Positions 9,592-19,177 of a DNA stretch of 64,000 bases are shown here, piece after piece. This DNA comes from Gimesia fumaroli (GTDB taxonomy: Bacteria > Planctomycetota > Planctomycetia > Planctomycetales > Planctomycetaceae). Numbering within the stretch: position 1 is the stretch's first letter; every line of letters begins with the position of its first letter. The position numbers and the translations under genes are program-made. Under the pieces are notes generated by a model. It worked only from the letters and a program-made list of their open reading frames with translations, made no database searches and was not told the DNA's origin. The stretch spans positions 3,137,164 to 3,201,163 of the forward strand of contig NZ_CP037452.1 of the NCBI RefSeq assembly GCF_007754425.1. Reading direction: 5' to 3'.

Positions 9592-11133
9592 ATGCGACTG
9601 ATGACACTGATCTGCTTACTGTTCCTGTCAATTCTGACTCCGGTTTCCGCTGCCGATTTGAAACTGGAAAAGATCGAAGGTGCGAAACCCAGGAATGTGG
9701 TTTTCATTCTCTCGGATGACCATCGCTATGACGTGATGGGATTTGCGGGTCATCCCTGGGTGGAAACGCCGGCGATGGATGGTCTGGCTAAGGACGGCGT
9801 ATATTTCAAAAATGCGATGGTCACGACGTCGCTCTGTTCACCGAGCCGGGCTTCAATTCTGACCGGCCAGTATATGCACAATCATGGTGTGGTTGATAAT
9901 AACGTGTCTGCCAAACCGGGTACGATCTTCTTCCCACAGTACCTGCAGGCGGCCGGTTACCAGACCGGTTTCTTTGGAAAATGGCATATGGGCGGTCACT
10001 CGGATGATCCGCGGCCCGGCTTTGACAAGTGGGTCTCATTTCGCGGACAGGGGCACTACTATCCGCCGAAACATTTGAAGAAATGGTCGCTCAATGTTGA
10101 CGGGAAATCGGTGCCTCAAAAAGGCTATATCACCGATGAACTGACAGACTATGCCATTAATTGGTTGAACAAGAGTGTGAAACCGGCCGACAAGCCGTTC
10201 TTCATGTATCTGTCGCACAAAGGGGTGCACGGCATGTTCCATCCCGCCGAGCGACACGCAGGGCGTTATAAAGACAAAGCGATGCCGATTCCGAAGACGA
10301 TGGCGAATACCTCGGACAATTACTGGAACAAGCCGATGTGGCTGAAAAACCAGCGTAACAGCTGGCACGGCGTTGATTTTGCCTATCATCAGGATACGAA
10401 TATTGAAGAACATTACCGATTGTATTGTGAAGCCTTGCTGAGTGTGGACGAATCGATTGCCCGCGTGCGGAAATGGCTGGATGAGAATGGCTATGGCGAG
10501 AATACTATGATTCTGTATATGGGCGATAACGGATTCCAGTGGGGCGAGCACGGTCTGATTGACAAGCGGACTGCTTATGAAGCATCGATCCGGGTGCCTC
10601 TAGTGGGAGTCTGCCCCGGTCTCTGGAAACCAGGAACTGTGGTGAATGAAGTCGTCGCGAATATTGATATTGCACCCACGATTCTGGCGGCGGCGGGATT
10701 GAAGACGCCGTCTCAAATGGACGGCCAAAGTTTCTTGCAACTGGCGGCAGGTAATCTTCCCGCTTCCCAATGGCGGCAGAACAGCCTTTATGAATACTAC
10801 TGGGAATATAACTTCCCGCAGACGCCGACGACGTTTGCATTGCGTACGCCGCGATATAAGTTTATCCAATATCACGGCATCTGGGATCTCGACGAATTGT
10901 ATGACATGCAAGAGGACCCACACGAAGAACACAACCTGATTTTCGAGAAAGATCAACAGGCACGTATTAAAAAAATGCGGGCCGATCTGCACGCGATCCT
11001 GGAAAAGTCCAATGCCAACCAGGTTCCCTTTAGCCATAAACGCCGAATGGGCGCGAATCTGCGACTGAAAAACGGAGCGAGCCCGGCTGACTTTCCGCCT
11101 CAATTGATGCGGGAAAAGAATGCGAAAGAGTAA
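9592..11133 (+). CDS. Exported type I sulfatase
   Basis: The 513-residue protein has a signal peptide (about 1-20), metal-binding Asp residues in ILSDDHRYD (40-47) and the sulfatase signature LCSPSRASILTG at 81-92. Cys82 is the residue normally matured to formylglycine by a sulfatase-modifying enzyme that is not in this window. A second metal block is MGDNGFQWGEHGLIDK. These match the alkaline phosphatase-superfamily arylsulfatases that planctomycetes use on sulfated polysaccharides. The exact polysaccharide cannot be read from sequence. Neighbours do not form an obvious utilisation locus. Confidence 0.92.
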   Translation: MRLMTLICLLFLSILTPVSAADLKLEKIEGAKPRNVVFILSDDHRYDVMGFAGHPWVETPAMDGLAKDGVYFKNAMVTTSLCSPSRASILTGQYMHNHGVVDNNVSAKPGTIFFPQYLQAAGYQTGFFGKWHMGGHSDDPRPGFDKWVSFRGQGHYYPPKHLKKWSLNVDGKSVPQKGYITDELTDYAINWLNKSVKPADKPFFMYLSHKGVHGMFHPAERHAGRYKDKAMPIPKTMANTSDNYWNKPMWLKNQRNSWHGVDFAYHQDTNIEEHYRLYCEALLSVDESIARVRKWLDENGYGENTMILYMGDNGFQWGEHGLIDKRTAYEASIRVPLVGVCPGLWKPGTVVNEVVANIDIAPTILAAAGLKTPSQMDGQSFLQLAAGNLPASQWRQNSLYEYYWEYNFPQTPTTFALRTPRYKFIQYHGIWDLDELYDMQEDPHEEHNLIFEKDQQARIKKMRADLHAILEKSNANQVPFSHKRRMGANLRLKNGASPADFPPQLMREKNAKE

Positions 11134-11257
11134 TCTTAGCAGTTTAAATAAAAAAAATTTGCCAGTTGAATTTTTATCATTTAAAATGGGAGGCAGCTCT
11201 ACGGGCCAGTTGAATCGGTTAAAGCTCAATGGTCATTAACCCAGAGGGGGTTCACAA

Positions 11258-11782
11258 ATGAAGGAGTATCATGATCACGAACAACGGTTGATTTATAAGA
11301 AATGCCCGGGATGTCGGGCGGATCTGGAGTTAGATGCTGACGAATGTCTGTTTTGTGATCACAGCTTTCAGCAGGAAGAGGTTGCCGAGTTCGGGGCAAC
11401 TCCGCAGGATGAAGTGGAAAGTAAAACGAGTTCGCTGGTGACGATGGTGGCGTTGAATGTAGTCATCGGATTGGCGGGGGCCGCGTTCACATCTTGGGAA
11501 CGCAAACCAGAAACACCAACGTATCGCCATCCGCCTCGAGTGAGTATCAGTGTGAAAGACCGGGAACTTTTTACCAGGTTTTTCAAAGAGCATGGTAAAT
11601 CAATTCCGGCTGAGATCAGAACTCAGCTTGAGCCGATTAAGAAGAATACTCGTGTGAACGTGATCTCCGTGACCTTCTCCAATAATTCACGAGGGAAGAT
11701 TTCCTACACGAATACACGATTCAAAAAACGTAAGGCAGATGATCTGCTGGAACGATTTCGTATTCCCACAGCAGAAAAGTGA
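11258..11782 (+). CDS. Zinc-ribbon protein with one membrane segment
   Basis: The 174-residue product has a small zinc-ribbon with C16xxC19 and C30xxC33, then one hydrophobic segment (about 60-79) and a basic C-terminal domain of about 95 residues with no recognised fold. GAGGGGG precedes the start. It resembles other bacterial zinc-ribbon membrane proteins of unknown role. It is convergent with the KAP NTPase gene, with only 18 bases between the two stop codons. Confidence 0.7.
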   Translation: MKEYHDHEQRLIYKKCPGCRADLELDADECLFCDHSFQQEEVAEFGATPQDEVESKTSSLVTMVALNVVIGLAGAAFTSWERKPETPTYRHPPRVSISVKDRELFTRFFKEHGKSIPAEIRTQLEPIKKNTRVNVISVTFSNNSRGKISYTNTRFKKRKADDLLERFRIPTAEK

Positions 11783-11800
11783 TATATGAATCACAATTCG

Positions 11801-13630
11801 TTATGAAACCTGCTCAACAACTCGTTCCACGATGGAGACTTCTTTAGAATCGCGATCTTGTTCCTGAAGAAAAGAGTCCATTACTGCCTGTGCAAGATCG
11901 GATGCGTCAGGCATCTGGTTTAATTTGATAAGAATTCTTCTCGCCAACTGATAACGGAAAAGCAGGCATCGAATACTTCTGGGGCCTATGGTATCACGAT
12001 CTTGACTATTGGTGATCGAATTCATGGCACTTAAGAGTGCTTTCATTTCTTCCGTTTCGATAGGCCGATCTGTTTCCAGGATTTTTTTGCTCAATGTTGA
12101 TGAATCGGTTGTGTTGGCAGATGGCATCGTTTTCGATTTATTGGGGGATGATGATTTCCGAGTGTGGTTATGGCCCAACTCCCCTTCGCAGAGCTGAGTA
12201 ATATATTTTTCAGTGACTTCAACTATTTCTTCATTAGATAAAGGGGGAAGCCTCAGATGAACCAGGAAAAATTTTTCCAGGTTCTCGCGGACAATTCGCC
12301 TGGTGTTATATGTGTGATGCTGTCCCAGCTCTAAATTATGTGTCAGGTATTTATATTTTTTGATTAATGCTTGTAGAAAAGCACTTTCATCAATCAGCAT
12401 GAGTACCTGCAGCCGGCTATGGATTTCCGGATCATCAAGAATAAGCATCGTCGATTCAATGATTTCCAACATCTGCGATGGTTCACAGCGATCGAGATCG
12501 TCCACTACAAGCAGAATTCGGTCTGTCGTATTTCGCGACCAGGCGGAGGCCACAAACAGGAATGAAAGCAGCAGGAACACCCAGAATAGATAGCCTGCTA
12601 AAGTGACATAGGGATTGACCCCCAGAGAATGGATGGCTGAATATATTTTCCATAAAATCAGACCGCAAATAGTGGTACCGAAGATGAGTGTCAAAAAATT
12701 GTTTTTGACTTTATGCCACAACGAAATCTTATCAGGAATCCACGCCTTCAGAAGGGCACTTAAATCATCCCCGATGGCTGCCTGTAAACCGAGCTTTTCA
12801 GAATGTCCAGAGAAGGTATAGAGCGATTTCAGTCGAATGAATGTGTTCTGAAATCGTACAAGTAGTAAAACGGCGTAACATACGGCTCCCACCCCCAGGA
12901 ATTGGACTAACCAGGAAGAGATATTGAGCCAATCACTCACTGAAAATAATGAAATAAATAAACCAAAGAGTGCTCCTAATAGAGGCAATGGTCCATGTTT
13001 TTTAAAAGCGGCTCTTAATACCAGGCCGGAACTTGTTTTTTTTCCCTGCTCAAGAAATTGTTGGAACATATATGCCCAGATCTCAGGGGTTGTGCGATAT
13101 TTCCAGGCACTAAATAATACGGTTTCATATTTCACGGTCGCGTTTTGTAAAGAACTGATCAAGCGATGGGTCAGATACGTTTTGCCTCTTCCCCAATGTC
13201 CGAATAATGCAAACGTCATCCTTTCGGTGTCATCCGCTCCCTCAAGCACATCTGCAATCACTTGGGCATAATCATCGGCATTTAGAGATAGTTCGTTGTC
13301 AGTGGCATCGCGCCTTAAAATCGTTCGCCCCCCAAGCGTGACCGCATCTGGATCAATCTCAATTTCTAAGTCAGTGCGGGGTTCTGTACTTTCAGGCTCA
13401 AAGGTTGAAGTTGGTTGTTCTAGATCTATTTCATCTTCATCTTCACCTAAATCCAGTTCAAATTCCGAATCATCAGAGTCGTAAACATTAATGGTTTCAG
13501 AATCGTCATCATCTATAGAAATCAGATTGATATCTGAATCATCTGTTACTTCATTCAGAGGGATTTCCAGTTCGAATTCGGAATCATCGTTCACGTCGAG
13601 TCGGATATTGTCATCATCAGAATTCGCCAT
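11801..13630 (-). CDS. KAP family P-loop NTPase with acidic repeat N-terminus
   Basis: The 609-residue protein has a Walker A motif GHWGRGKT (144-151) and Walker B RILLVVDDLDR (371-381). Four hydrophobic segments lie between them (about 214-232, 240-258, 312-330, 342-363), the hallmark of the KAP family of membrane-associated STAND-like NTPases. The first 95 residues are highly acidic and contain repeated DDSEFELEI/DDSEFELDL units (15-23 and 53-61) with related DDSDINL and DDSETIN copies. A Ser/Thr-rich linker sits near 500. KAP proteins include phage-exclusion and scaffold proteins, but no defence partner is adjacent. Function here is unknown. Confidence 0.85.
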   Translation of the reverse strand: MANSDDDNIRLDVNDDSEFELEIPLNEVTDDSDINLISIDDDDSETINVYDSDDSEFELDLGEDEDEIDLEQPTSTFEPESTEPRTDLEIEIDPDAVTLGGRTILRRDATDNELSLNADDYAQVIADVLEGADDTERMTFALFGHWGRGKTYLTHRLISSLQNATVKYETVLFSAWKYRTTPEIWAYMFQQFLEQGKKTSSGLVLRAAFKKHGPLPLLGALFGLFISLFSVSDWLNISSWLVQFLGVGAVCYAVLLLVRFQNTFIRLKSLYTFSGHSEKLGLQAAIGDDLSALLKAWIPDKISLWHKVKNNFLTLIFGTTICGLILWKIYSAIHSLGVNPYVTLAGYLFWVFLLLSFLFVASAWSRNTTDRILLVVDDLDRCEPSQMLEIIESTMLILDDPEIHSRLQVLMLIDESAFLQALIKKYKYLTHNLELGQHHTYNTRRIVRENLEKFFLVHLRLPPLSNEEIVEVTEKYITQLCEGELGHNHTRKSSSPNKSKTMPSANTTDSSTLSKKILETDRPIETEEMKALLSAMNSITNSQDRDTIGPRSIRCLLFRYQLARRILIKLNQMPDASDLAQAVMDSFLQEQDRDSKEVSIVERVVEQVS

Positions 13631-13897
13631 CAGATAACTCCATGCAGAAAATGTTCAAATGTGTCTTTATGGATATTATGTACGCATGGTTTTGGTTACG
13701 CAATTTCAAATTGATATAAATATCACGTGAAATTGGTAGAAAGGAGCTTTGTTGTGACGTGATCAAGCGGGTAATCAGATTAGACATATACTATCGACAA
13801 GTGAATTCGAAATTCAAAGGGGAAGTTTGTCTGGAGTCTGTCGTGGAGTAGACTACGGGATGGAAAACTATAAGTTACATGAGTGACACTTTGCCAT

Positions 13898-14749
13898 TTA
13901 TTGGTTCAGCGTTTTGAGTGCATCCAGTTTCAACTGGAGTTTTTCGGCAGTCGGGAGTGCGTTGTCGTAGTGATAGAGGGCCTTTTCCCAGTCGCCATAG
14001 ACGGGGTTCGGCAGGATGATCCAGCGCTCGCCCCAGTATTGCTGATAGCGTTTTCCCTGTGTCACGCGTTCCTGGGGTGTCAGTTTTCCCTGGTAGACGA
14101 AGTCGTTATAGTCATCACCGAGCAGTAGGATGATCCGGTGGTTGCGAGCTACTTCAGCACGTCGGGATGTTTTATTCCAGTTCCAGTCTGGTTTTTCTTT
14201 CTGGAAGAGGACCTGTGATTTGGTGATGGGCATGTCGAGCACCTGGGACAGGTTTTCGACGGTTGGCGTTTCCAGTTTAAAGTGGCGATTCGTGATGAAG
14301 TAGACGGCGATGCCTTGTGAAACCAGCTTTTGCAGGAAAGGTTTTACGCCTGGGACCGCGGTCGATTTTTTAGAGCGGACCCACTCTTCCCACAAATTCT
14401 GGTTCCAGCTGGAATCCTGTTTCACAAGCCGTCCCATGAAAGGGGCATTATTCAGCACGGTTTCATCCAGGTCCAAAATGACGGCGGGAGGGAGCTGAGC
14501 ATAGCCTGCCTGTTGCTCGGTCGCCGCGGTCCAACAGGGATCATAGAGTGCCTGCGTGGCCTGCAGCGTTGCCAGCCGATACGCCTGAACGCAGGCGAAA
14601 TCGTGCTCGACGGAGGTTTGCATCCAGAGTGTGGCGTCGAGCCCCTGGTCGGTTTTAGGGGCGGCAATGGTGGGGGACGCTGATTCTTGCGCGTTTGTGG
14701 AGACCGTTGTCAAACAGAGAACGAGTAAGCAGAAAACAAATTTTGGCAT
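13898..14749 (-). CDS. Exported HAD-family acid phosphatase, e(P4)/class B-like
   Basis: The 283-residue protein has a signal peptide (about 1-20) and the HAD catalytic motif DLDET (93-97), with FITNR near 152 and the motif IV block GDDYNDF near 211. The region around the catalytic Asp (PAVILDLDETVLNN) is typical of the 5'-nucleotidase lipoprotein e(P4)/HAD subfamily IIIB acid phosphatases. There is no lipobox Cys in the usual position (the only early Cys are inside the hydrophobic core), so it is probably a soluble exported enzyme that dephosphorylates nucleotides or other phosphomonoesters. Confidence 0.85.
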   Translation of the reverse strand: MPKFVFCLLVLCLTTVSTNAQESASPTIAAPKTDQGLDATLWMQTSVEHDFACVQAYRLATLQATQALYDPCWTAATEQQAGYAQLPPAVILDLDETVLNNAPFMGRLVKQDSSWNQNLWEEWVRSKKSTAVPGVKPFLQKLVSQGIAVYFITNRHFKLETPTVENLSQVLDMPITKSQVLFQKEKPDWNWNKTSRRAEVARNHRIILLLGDDYNDFVYQGKLTPQERVTQGKRYQQYWGERWIILPNPVYGDWEKALYHYDNALPTAEKLQLKLDALKTLNQ

Positions 14750-14804
14750 ATTGGTCCCCCGTTGAACTGAAGTTCGAAATCTAATTCATGTTTCTTAGTA
14801 TCGG

Positions 14805-15797
14805 TTAATGGTGGCGTTTTAACAATGAAGAAATCGCGCGGCTCTCACGCAGTTTGGCGATTCGTTTTCCGTTTTCGTAAATGATATAGGTTGGCAGGCC
14901 GATGACATTTTCTTTTCGGGCCAGATCGAGGTTCCGATCATAGTCGAGAATTTCTACGATCAGTCCTTTGGCTTTTAAGAGAGGTAAGACTTTCCGCCGG
15001 TCTTCTTCACATCTCTGACAGTTGGGGCTGGTAAACATTTTGATTTCATAGCGGCTGGCCATCTGCTGCTTTGGTTGGGAATGTTCCTTCCAGGCTGGGG
15101 TGTAAGCAGCTTCCTGATTTTTGAAACCATAGTGTTTTTCGAAGGCCCGATCCCAGTCTGTCCGGTACGCTGTATCGAGGAATTTGATAAACTCCTGTTT
15201 CCCTTTGCGGTTGATTAAGAATTCGGCCAGGTAAAATCCCTGTGCATACAGGACTGCGATTCCCCCCATGTTGTCGGGATAGTGATGCATCACCAGCAAT
15301 CGTCGGATCGGGATCTGCTGTTCTGTGCCGACGACCTGCTCTGCTAATTGTCTGTGAATCTGCTTTTCGGATTCGTCCTCTTCATAGGTGGCGGCGCCTT
15401 CATCGGCCCAGCGCGGCAGTGGTCGCCTGAAATGAGAGGCGAACACGGTGTGCAGAACTTCGTGCGGAATCACGCTGTCCATCAAACTCTGGGGAGTGCC
15501 TTGAATTTGCATGTCCCAGCCAAAGACTTCGCCCTGGTCGAACGAAAAGGTGGTTGCCCCTGCCCCTGCGTCGTTGATTAGATTCACTCGGATCGGGCAC
15601 GGCGAATACCAGTTCGGGATCGATTTCCCCAGCCATTCTTTGGCGTGTTTCTCCCGATAGTACTCGGCAGCTTCTCCGACTTGAACAGCGAAAGACGCAT
15701 CGTGACAGAAGACGACAAAGTTCGGAGTGCGATATTCAAAAGTGCTGGCATCTCCCTCGAATAACAGCAAAGGGAGCAACAGCAGCAGGTATCTCAT
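14805..15797 (-). CDS. Metallopeptidase-thioredoxin fusion protein
   Basis: The 330-residue protein has a short hydrophobic leader and a gluzincin-like metal site: HEVLH at 112-116 with a downstream Glu in WADEGAATYEE near 133, as in the peptidase MA family. A separate C-terminal domain (about 248-328) is thioredoxin/glutaredoxin-like, with CQRC at 260-263 and a cis-Pro block IGLPTYIIYENG. The two domains are in one frame with a short linker. The predicted location is outside the cytoplasm. A role combining proteolysis with disulfide reduction is inferred only from domain content. It lies 55 bases upstream of the phosphatase gene on the same strand, so co-transcription is possible. Confidence 0.78.
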   Translation of the reverse strand: MRYLLLLLPLLLFEGDASTFEYRTPNFVVFCHDASFAVQVGEAAEYYREKHAKEWLGKSIPNWYSPCPIRVNLINDAGAGATTFSFDQGEVFGWDMQIQGTPQSLMDSVIPHEVLHTVFASHFRRPLPRWADEGAATYEEDESEKQIHRQLAEQVVGTEQQIPIRRLLVMHHYPDNMGGIAVLYAQGFYLAEFLINRKGKQEFIKFLDTAYRTDWDRAFEKHYGFKNQEAAYTPAWKEHSQPKQQMASRYEIKMFTSPNCQRCEEDRRKVLPLLKAKGLIVEILDYDRNLDLARKENVIGLPTYIIYENGKRIAKLRESRAISSLLKRHH

Positions 15798-16055
15798 GTT
15801 TCCAGTCCGTTGGAGATTGAAGTTTCAACAAGGGGCGGAGCCGTTTTTGTATGCAACAACACCGATTTGAGGAGAACCATACGTGGAAACCGCTTTGATG
15901 TACAGACCACTCTGAGAACCGCTGGTTTTAGAGGATCTTTTCTGATTTCCGTTTCACAGGTTGCATATGAACAGGCGGATCGTGTTTAATGCCGATAAAT
16001 AAATCGGGCCGCTTTGCAGAAACAGGTTTCAAGATTACAACGGGAAGAAGTCACG

Positions 16056-18107
16056 ATGGCAAATCGACTCATTTATTCACTCTCAGAACTGGATTCTTCG
16101 TTCGTTGCAGAAGCGGGTGGCAAAGGGGCGTCGCTGGGAGAATTGATGCGAGCCCAGGCACCGGTCCCTCCCGGCTTTGTTGTGACGAGTTCTGCCTTCC
16201 AGACCTATTTGGCGTCGGGAGATCTGAAACAGGATGTTATCAAAACGGTCCAGGCATTGAATGCGGGGCAGATTGATTTATCGCAGGCACATCAGCAGAT
16301 CCGCTCCTGCTTTGAAGGCGTGGCAATTCCTGGCGAAATCAGAGAAGCCGTTAACGAGGCTGCAAACGTATTAAACGTTACGAGGGTTTCAGTGCGATCG
16401 AGTGCTACCTGTGAAGACAGTGCTACGAGTGCCTGGGCGGGACAACTGGAAACATTTCTGGATGTGAGGCCCGATGCGATCATGGACAAAATCCGGGATT
16501 GCTGGCTCTCCCTGTTCAGCGAGTCGGCACTCTCTTACGGAGCGACGCACGGCTTTGCCGCGGGCGAGATCTCTGTCGCAGTTGTGGTACAGCAGATGGT
16601 GGCGAGTGACATTTCCGGCATTGGGTTTTCCGTGCATCCTGTGACTCAGGAACCTGAGATTCAGTTGATTGAGGCCTGTCTCGGGTTGGGTGAAGCGATT
16701 GTTTCGGGGCGAATTGTTCCCGATCAATTTGTGGTGGAGCGTGGCACCAACCAGATTCTCGAATCGATGATTGGCGAACAGAAAGAAGCGCTTTGGATGG
16801 GAGAAGGCGATACGAAACCGGCGTGGCAAAAACTTGACGGGCGTGGCTCCCAGCCAAAAATCAGTACGCAGCAAGTGACCGAATTTGCCGGTCTGTTGAC
16901 GCGGCTGCACGATCATTATGGCCATCCGATTGATACCGAATGGGCCATCGAGAACGGGCAGTTTCAGGTGTTGCAGGCGCGCCCAATTACGACACTGGCG
17001 GAGGAATATAACCAGACGCTGATCGATGAAAGTCAGGAATGGCAGTTTACAGTACGTCGTCCGTTTTTCTTATTGGCTGCCTCCATTCTGCCTTACTGGC
17101 TGGATGCGAAGCACGCCGATAACACGCTCGGGGGACATCTGAATGAAGCGTTGCTGGTCCAGGACGAAACAGAGATGATGAATCTGTTTTATTCTAAGGA
17201 GTCGGCAGATGCCTTTCTCGATCGGATCGGTGATCTGTTTCAAAATCATCGGGATGAACTTATTCGAATTTTACGATATGGTCTGGGGATTTATGCGCAG
17301 GCACCGCCTGTCCTTGAACGGGGGCTGGACGGGTTTCAAAACCTGGAAGAACTCGAAGACTTCTTCGCCGATGTCGCTCAGCACACAACGGTCTTTCCCG
17401 CCTGGGTTCTGATTTATATTGAAGCGCACGAGGTTGATGATCCTGAAGTCAGGGCGCTGGCGGAACAGATTCGCTCGCATTCTCTATATCCGGTGATCGA
17501 ACGAAATATCCTGGAGCCTTTGGCGGCACAGACAGCAGAACAGCTTGGTTTTTCTCAACCGGATCGCACTGGTGATCTGGTTTTGTGGAGCGAGTTGAAA
17601 GCGGGAACCGTCACTCGGGAACTGCTGGAGTCTCGACTGCAGGCTGTTGAAGCCGGTGACCGGTACATCTTTCAAATGATCGGGGGAGAAGAAAAATTTC
17701 ATCTGGTCTCGCAAACCGGTTACTTATTAACCCGCCTGGCAAAGCAGCGTCAGCTTGCGCGAACAAACAACTCCAACGAGCTCACCGGCCAGGCTGCCTG
17801 GCCTGGCATCTTTCGAGGACGGGCGCGGGTCGTGCTCACTCTGGATGCGAAGGATCAGACGATTGATGCGAGTGAAGTGCTGGTTTCGATTCAGTCCAAC
17901 CCGGCGTTGCTGCCGTTATTGAATCGGTGTGGCGCGATTGTCACCGATGACGGCGGTATCGGTTGCCACGCGGCGATTCTGGCCCGCGAGTTAAAGAAAC
18001 CAACGCTCATAGGCACCCGCGAAGCCACCACCCGTATTCAAACAGGTGATTTGATTGAAGTCGATACCTACGCCCAGGTCGTGCGGATTCTGGAACAGGG
18101 AGAGTGA
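16056..18107 (+). CDS. Rifampin phosphotransferase-like / PEP-synthase-related enzyme
   Basis: The 683-residue protein has an N-terminal PPDK/PEP-synthase ATP-grasp domain (about 1-335; GGKGASLGEL near 21-30, SVRSSATCEDS near 112). A middle region of about 270 residues follows, then a C-terminal swivelling phosphohistidine domain with GCHAAILARE (His638). The ATP-grasp/insert/His-domain order and the missing C-terminal PEP-binding barrel match rifampin phosphotransferase (Rph)-like proteins, not PEP synthase. The substrate bound by the middle region is unknown. The start at 16056 is preceded by GGGAAGAAG. The K+ channel gene follows about 30-70 bases downstream on the same strand. Confidence 0.82.
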   Translation: MANRLIYSLSELDSSFVAEAGGKGASLGELMRAQAPVPPGFVVTSSAFQTYLASGDLKQDVIKTVQALNAGQIDLSQAHQQIRSCFEGVAIPGEIREAVNEAANVLNVTRVSVRSSATCEDSATSAWAGQLETFLDVRPDAIMDKIRDCWLSLFSESALSYGATHGFAAGEISVAVVVQQMVASDISGIGFSVHPVTQEPEIQLIEACLGLGEAIVSGRIVPDQFVVERGTNQILESMIGEQKEALWMGEGDTKPAWQKLDGRGSQPKISTQQVTEFAGLLTRLHDHYGHPIDTEWAIENGQFQVLQARPITTLAEEYNQTLIDESQEWQFTVRRPFFLLAASILPYWLDAKHADNTLGGHLNEALLVQDETEMMNLFYSKESADAFLDRIGDLFQNHRDELIRILRYGLGIYAQAPPVLERGLDGFQNLEELEDFFADVAQHTTVFPAWVLIYIEAHEVDDPEVRALAEQIRSHSLYPVIERNILEPLAAQTAEQLGFSQPDRTGDLVLWSELKAGTVTRELLESRLQAVEAGDRYIFQMIGGEEKFHLVSQTGYLLTRLAKQRQLARTNNSNELTGQAAWPGIFRGRARVVLTLDAKDQTIDASEVLVSIQSNPALLPLLNRCGAIVTDDGGIGCHAAILARELKKPTLIGTREATTRIQTGDLIEVDTYAQVVRILEQGE

Positions 18108-18178
18108 GTGCTCAATCAGGCTGAGAAGATTAGTTTGTGAATGACATTAGACGTATTGACCGAGTAAGAGGACAGAAA

Positions 18179-18880
18179 ATGCAGCGGATCAAGCAGATTA
18201 TTGAGGATTCCGATACAAAAACAGGCAAGGCGTTTGACCTCGTAATACAAGCCATGATCATCTTGTCACTTATCAGCTTTTCTATTGAAACGCTGCCTGA
18301 TCTATCAGATGAAACCAGAGGAATATTACGAGCAATGGAAATTGTCTGTGTGACGGTGTTTACCGTTGAATATATCGCCAGAATCATTGTAGCGACGAAC
18401 AAACCTGCGTTCGTTTTTTCTTTTTTTGGGGTCATCGATTTGCTGGCAATACTTCCTTTTTACCTTGCTACAAGCCTCGATTTACGATCGCTCAGATCCT
18501 TTCGGTTGCTTCGGCTGATACGAATTTTCAAATTGGCTCGTTATAATGCAGCGGCTCAGCGTTTTCATCGCGCGTTTATCATTGCGAAAGAAGAGTTGGC
18601 TCTGTTTTTATTTGCCACGCTCATTGTGCTCTATTTAGCAGGCGTGGGAATTTATCACTTCGAATACCCTGCCCAGCCCCAGACATTCAGCTCTGTTTTT
18701 CACAGTCTCTGGTGGGCTGTCGCGACATTAACCACGGTCGGATACGGCGATATCTATCCTATCACCGTTGGCGGGAAAATGTTTACGTTTTTCATTCTGA
18801 TCGTTGGTCTGGGAATTGTTTCAATTCCGGCAGGACTGGTGGCATCAGCACTTTCAAAAGCGCGGGAGATGGAAGAATGA
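18179..18880 (+). CDS. Voltage-gated potassium channel (six-TM)
   Basis: The product shows six hydrophobic segments. A voltage-sensor S4 carries Arg/Lys every third residue (RSLRSFRLLRLIRIFKLAR), followed by a pore loop with the K+ selectivity filter TTVGYGD and a final S6 helix. This is the KvAP/Kv layout. The ATG at 18179 is preferred because GAGGACAG lies upstream; a GTG at 18137 would add 14 residues. It ends just before a strong hairpin terminator. It may share a transcript with the upstream phosphotransferase-like gene, but no functional link is evident. Confidence 0.9.
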   Translation: MQRIKQIIEDSDTKTGKAFDLVIQAMIILSLISFSIETLPDLSDETRGILRAMEIVCVTVFTVEYIARIIVATNKPAFVFSFFGVIDLLAILPFYLATSLDLRSLRSFRLLRLIRIFKLARYNAAAQRFHRAFIIAKEELALFLFATLIVLYLAGVGIYHFEYPAQPQTFSSVFHSLWWAVATLTTVGYGDIYPITVGGKMFTFFILIVGLGIVSIPAGLVASALSKAREMEE

Positions 18881-18915
18881 AGAGATTTTCAAAGTGAATC
18901 TCTTCATTCTTCAAA

Positions 18916-18949
18916 AAAAGCACTGATGCTGTCAGGCATCAGTGCTTTT
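18916..18949. terminator. Bidirectional intrinsic terminator
   Basis: A perfect 14-bp stem (arms AAAAGCACTGATGC and GCATCAGTGCTTTT) with a six-base loop is flanked by A-rich and T-rich tracts. It can terminate the K+ channel transcript on the plus strand and tRNA-Leu readthrough on the minus strand. Confidence 0.85.
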
Positions 18950-18959
18950 CAGAAAAAAT

Positions 18960-19040
18960 GGGGATGACAGGACTTGAACCTGCACGCCTTGCGGCACTAG
19001 ATCCTAAATCTAGCGTGTCTGCCAATTCCACCACATCCCC
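18960..19040 (-). tRNA. tRNA-Leu, anticodon UAG
   Basis: The minus strand folds as a class II tRNA. The acceptor stem is GGGGATG/CATCCCC. The D arm contains TGGCAGAC, and the anticodon arm is CTAGA-TTTAGGA-TCTAG with anticodon TAG. A short variable arm (TGCCGCAAGGCG) follows, then the T arm with GGTTCAAGTCC. Length is 81 bases and the 3' CCA is not encoded. Anticodon UAG and the extended variable arm identify leucine. Confidence 0.95.
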
Positions 19041-19177
19041 GGGGAATTTTGATTCTGCAGGAATACTAACGATTTCCGGAGGCTGATACAAATCGATCAG
19101 GAGGAAAAAGTTTGACTTTCAGAGGGTTTTGGTCGATTTTTCCGATTTTATGCTGGGAATTCTGAGATCCGGAATCG

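Noticed and set aside
11801-13630. The KAP NTPase as part of a phage-defence island
   Set aside because: No restriction, toxin or other defence gene lies next to it, so only the family is reported.
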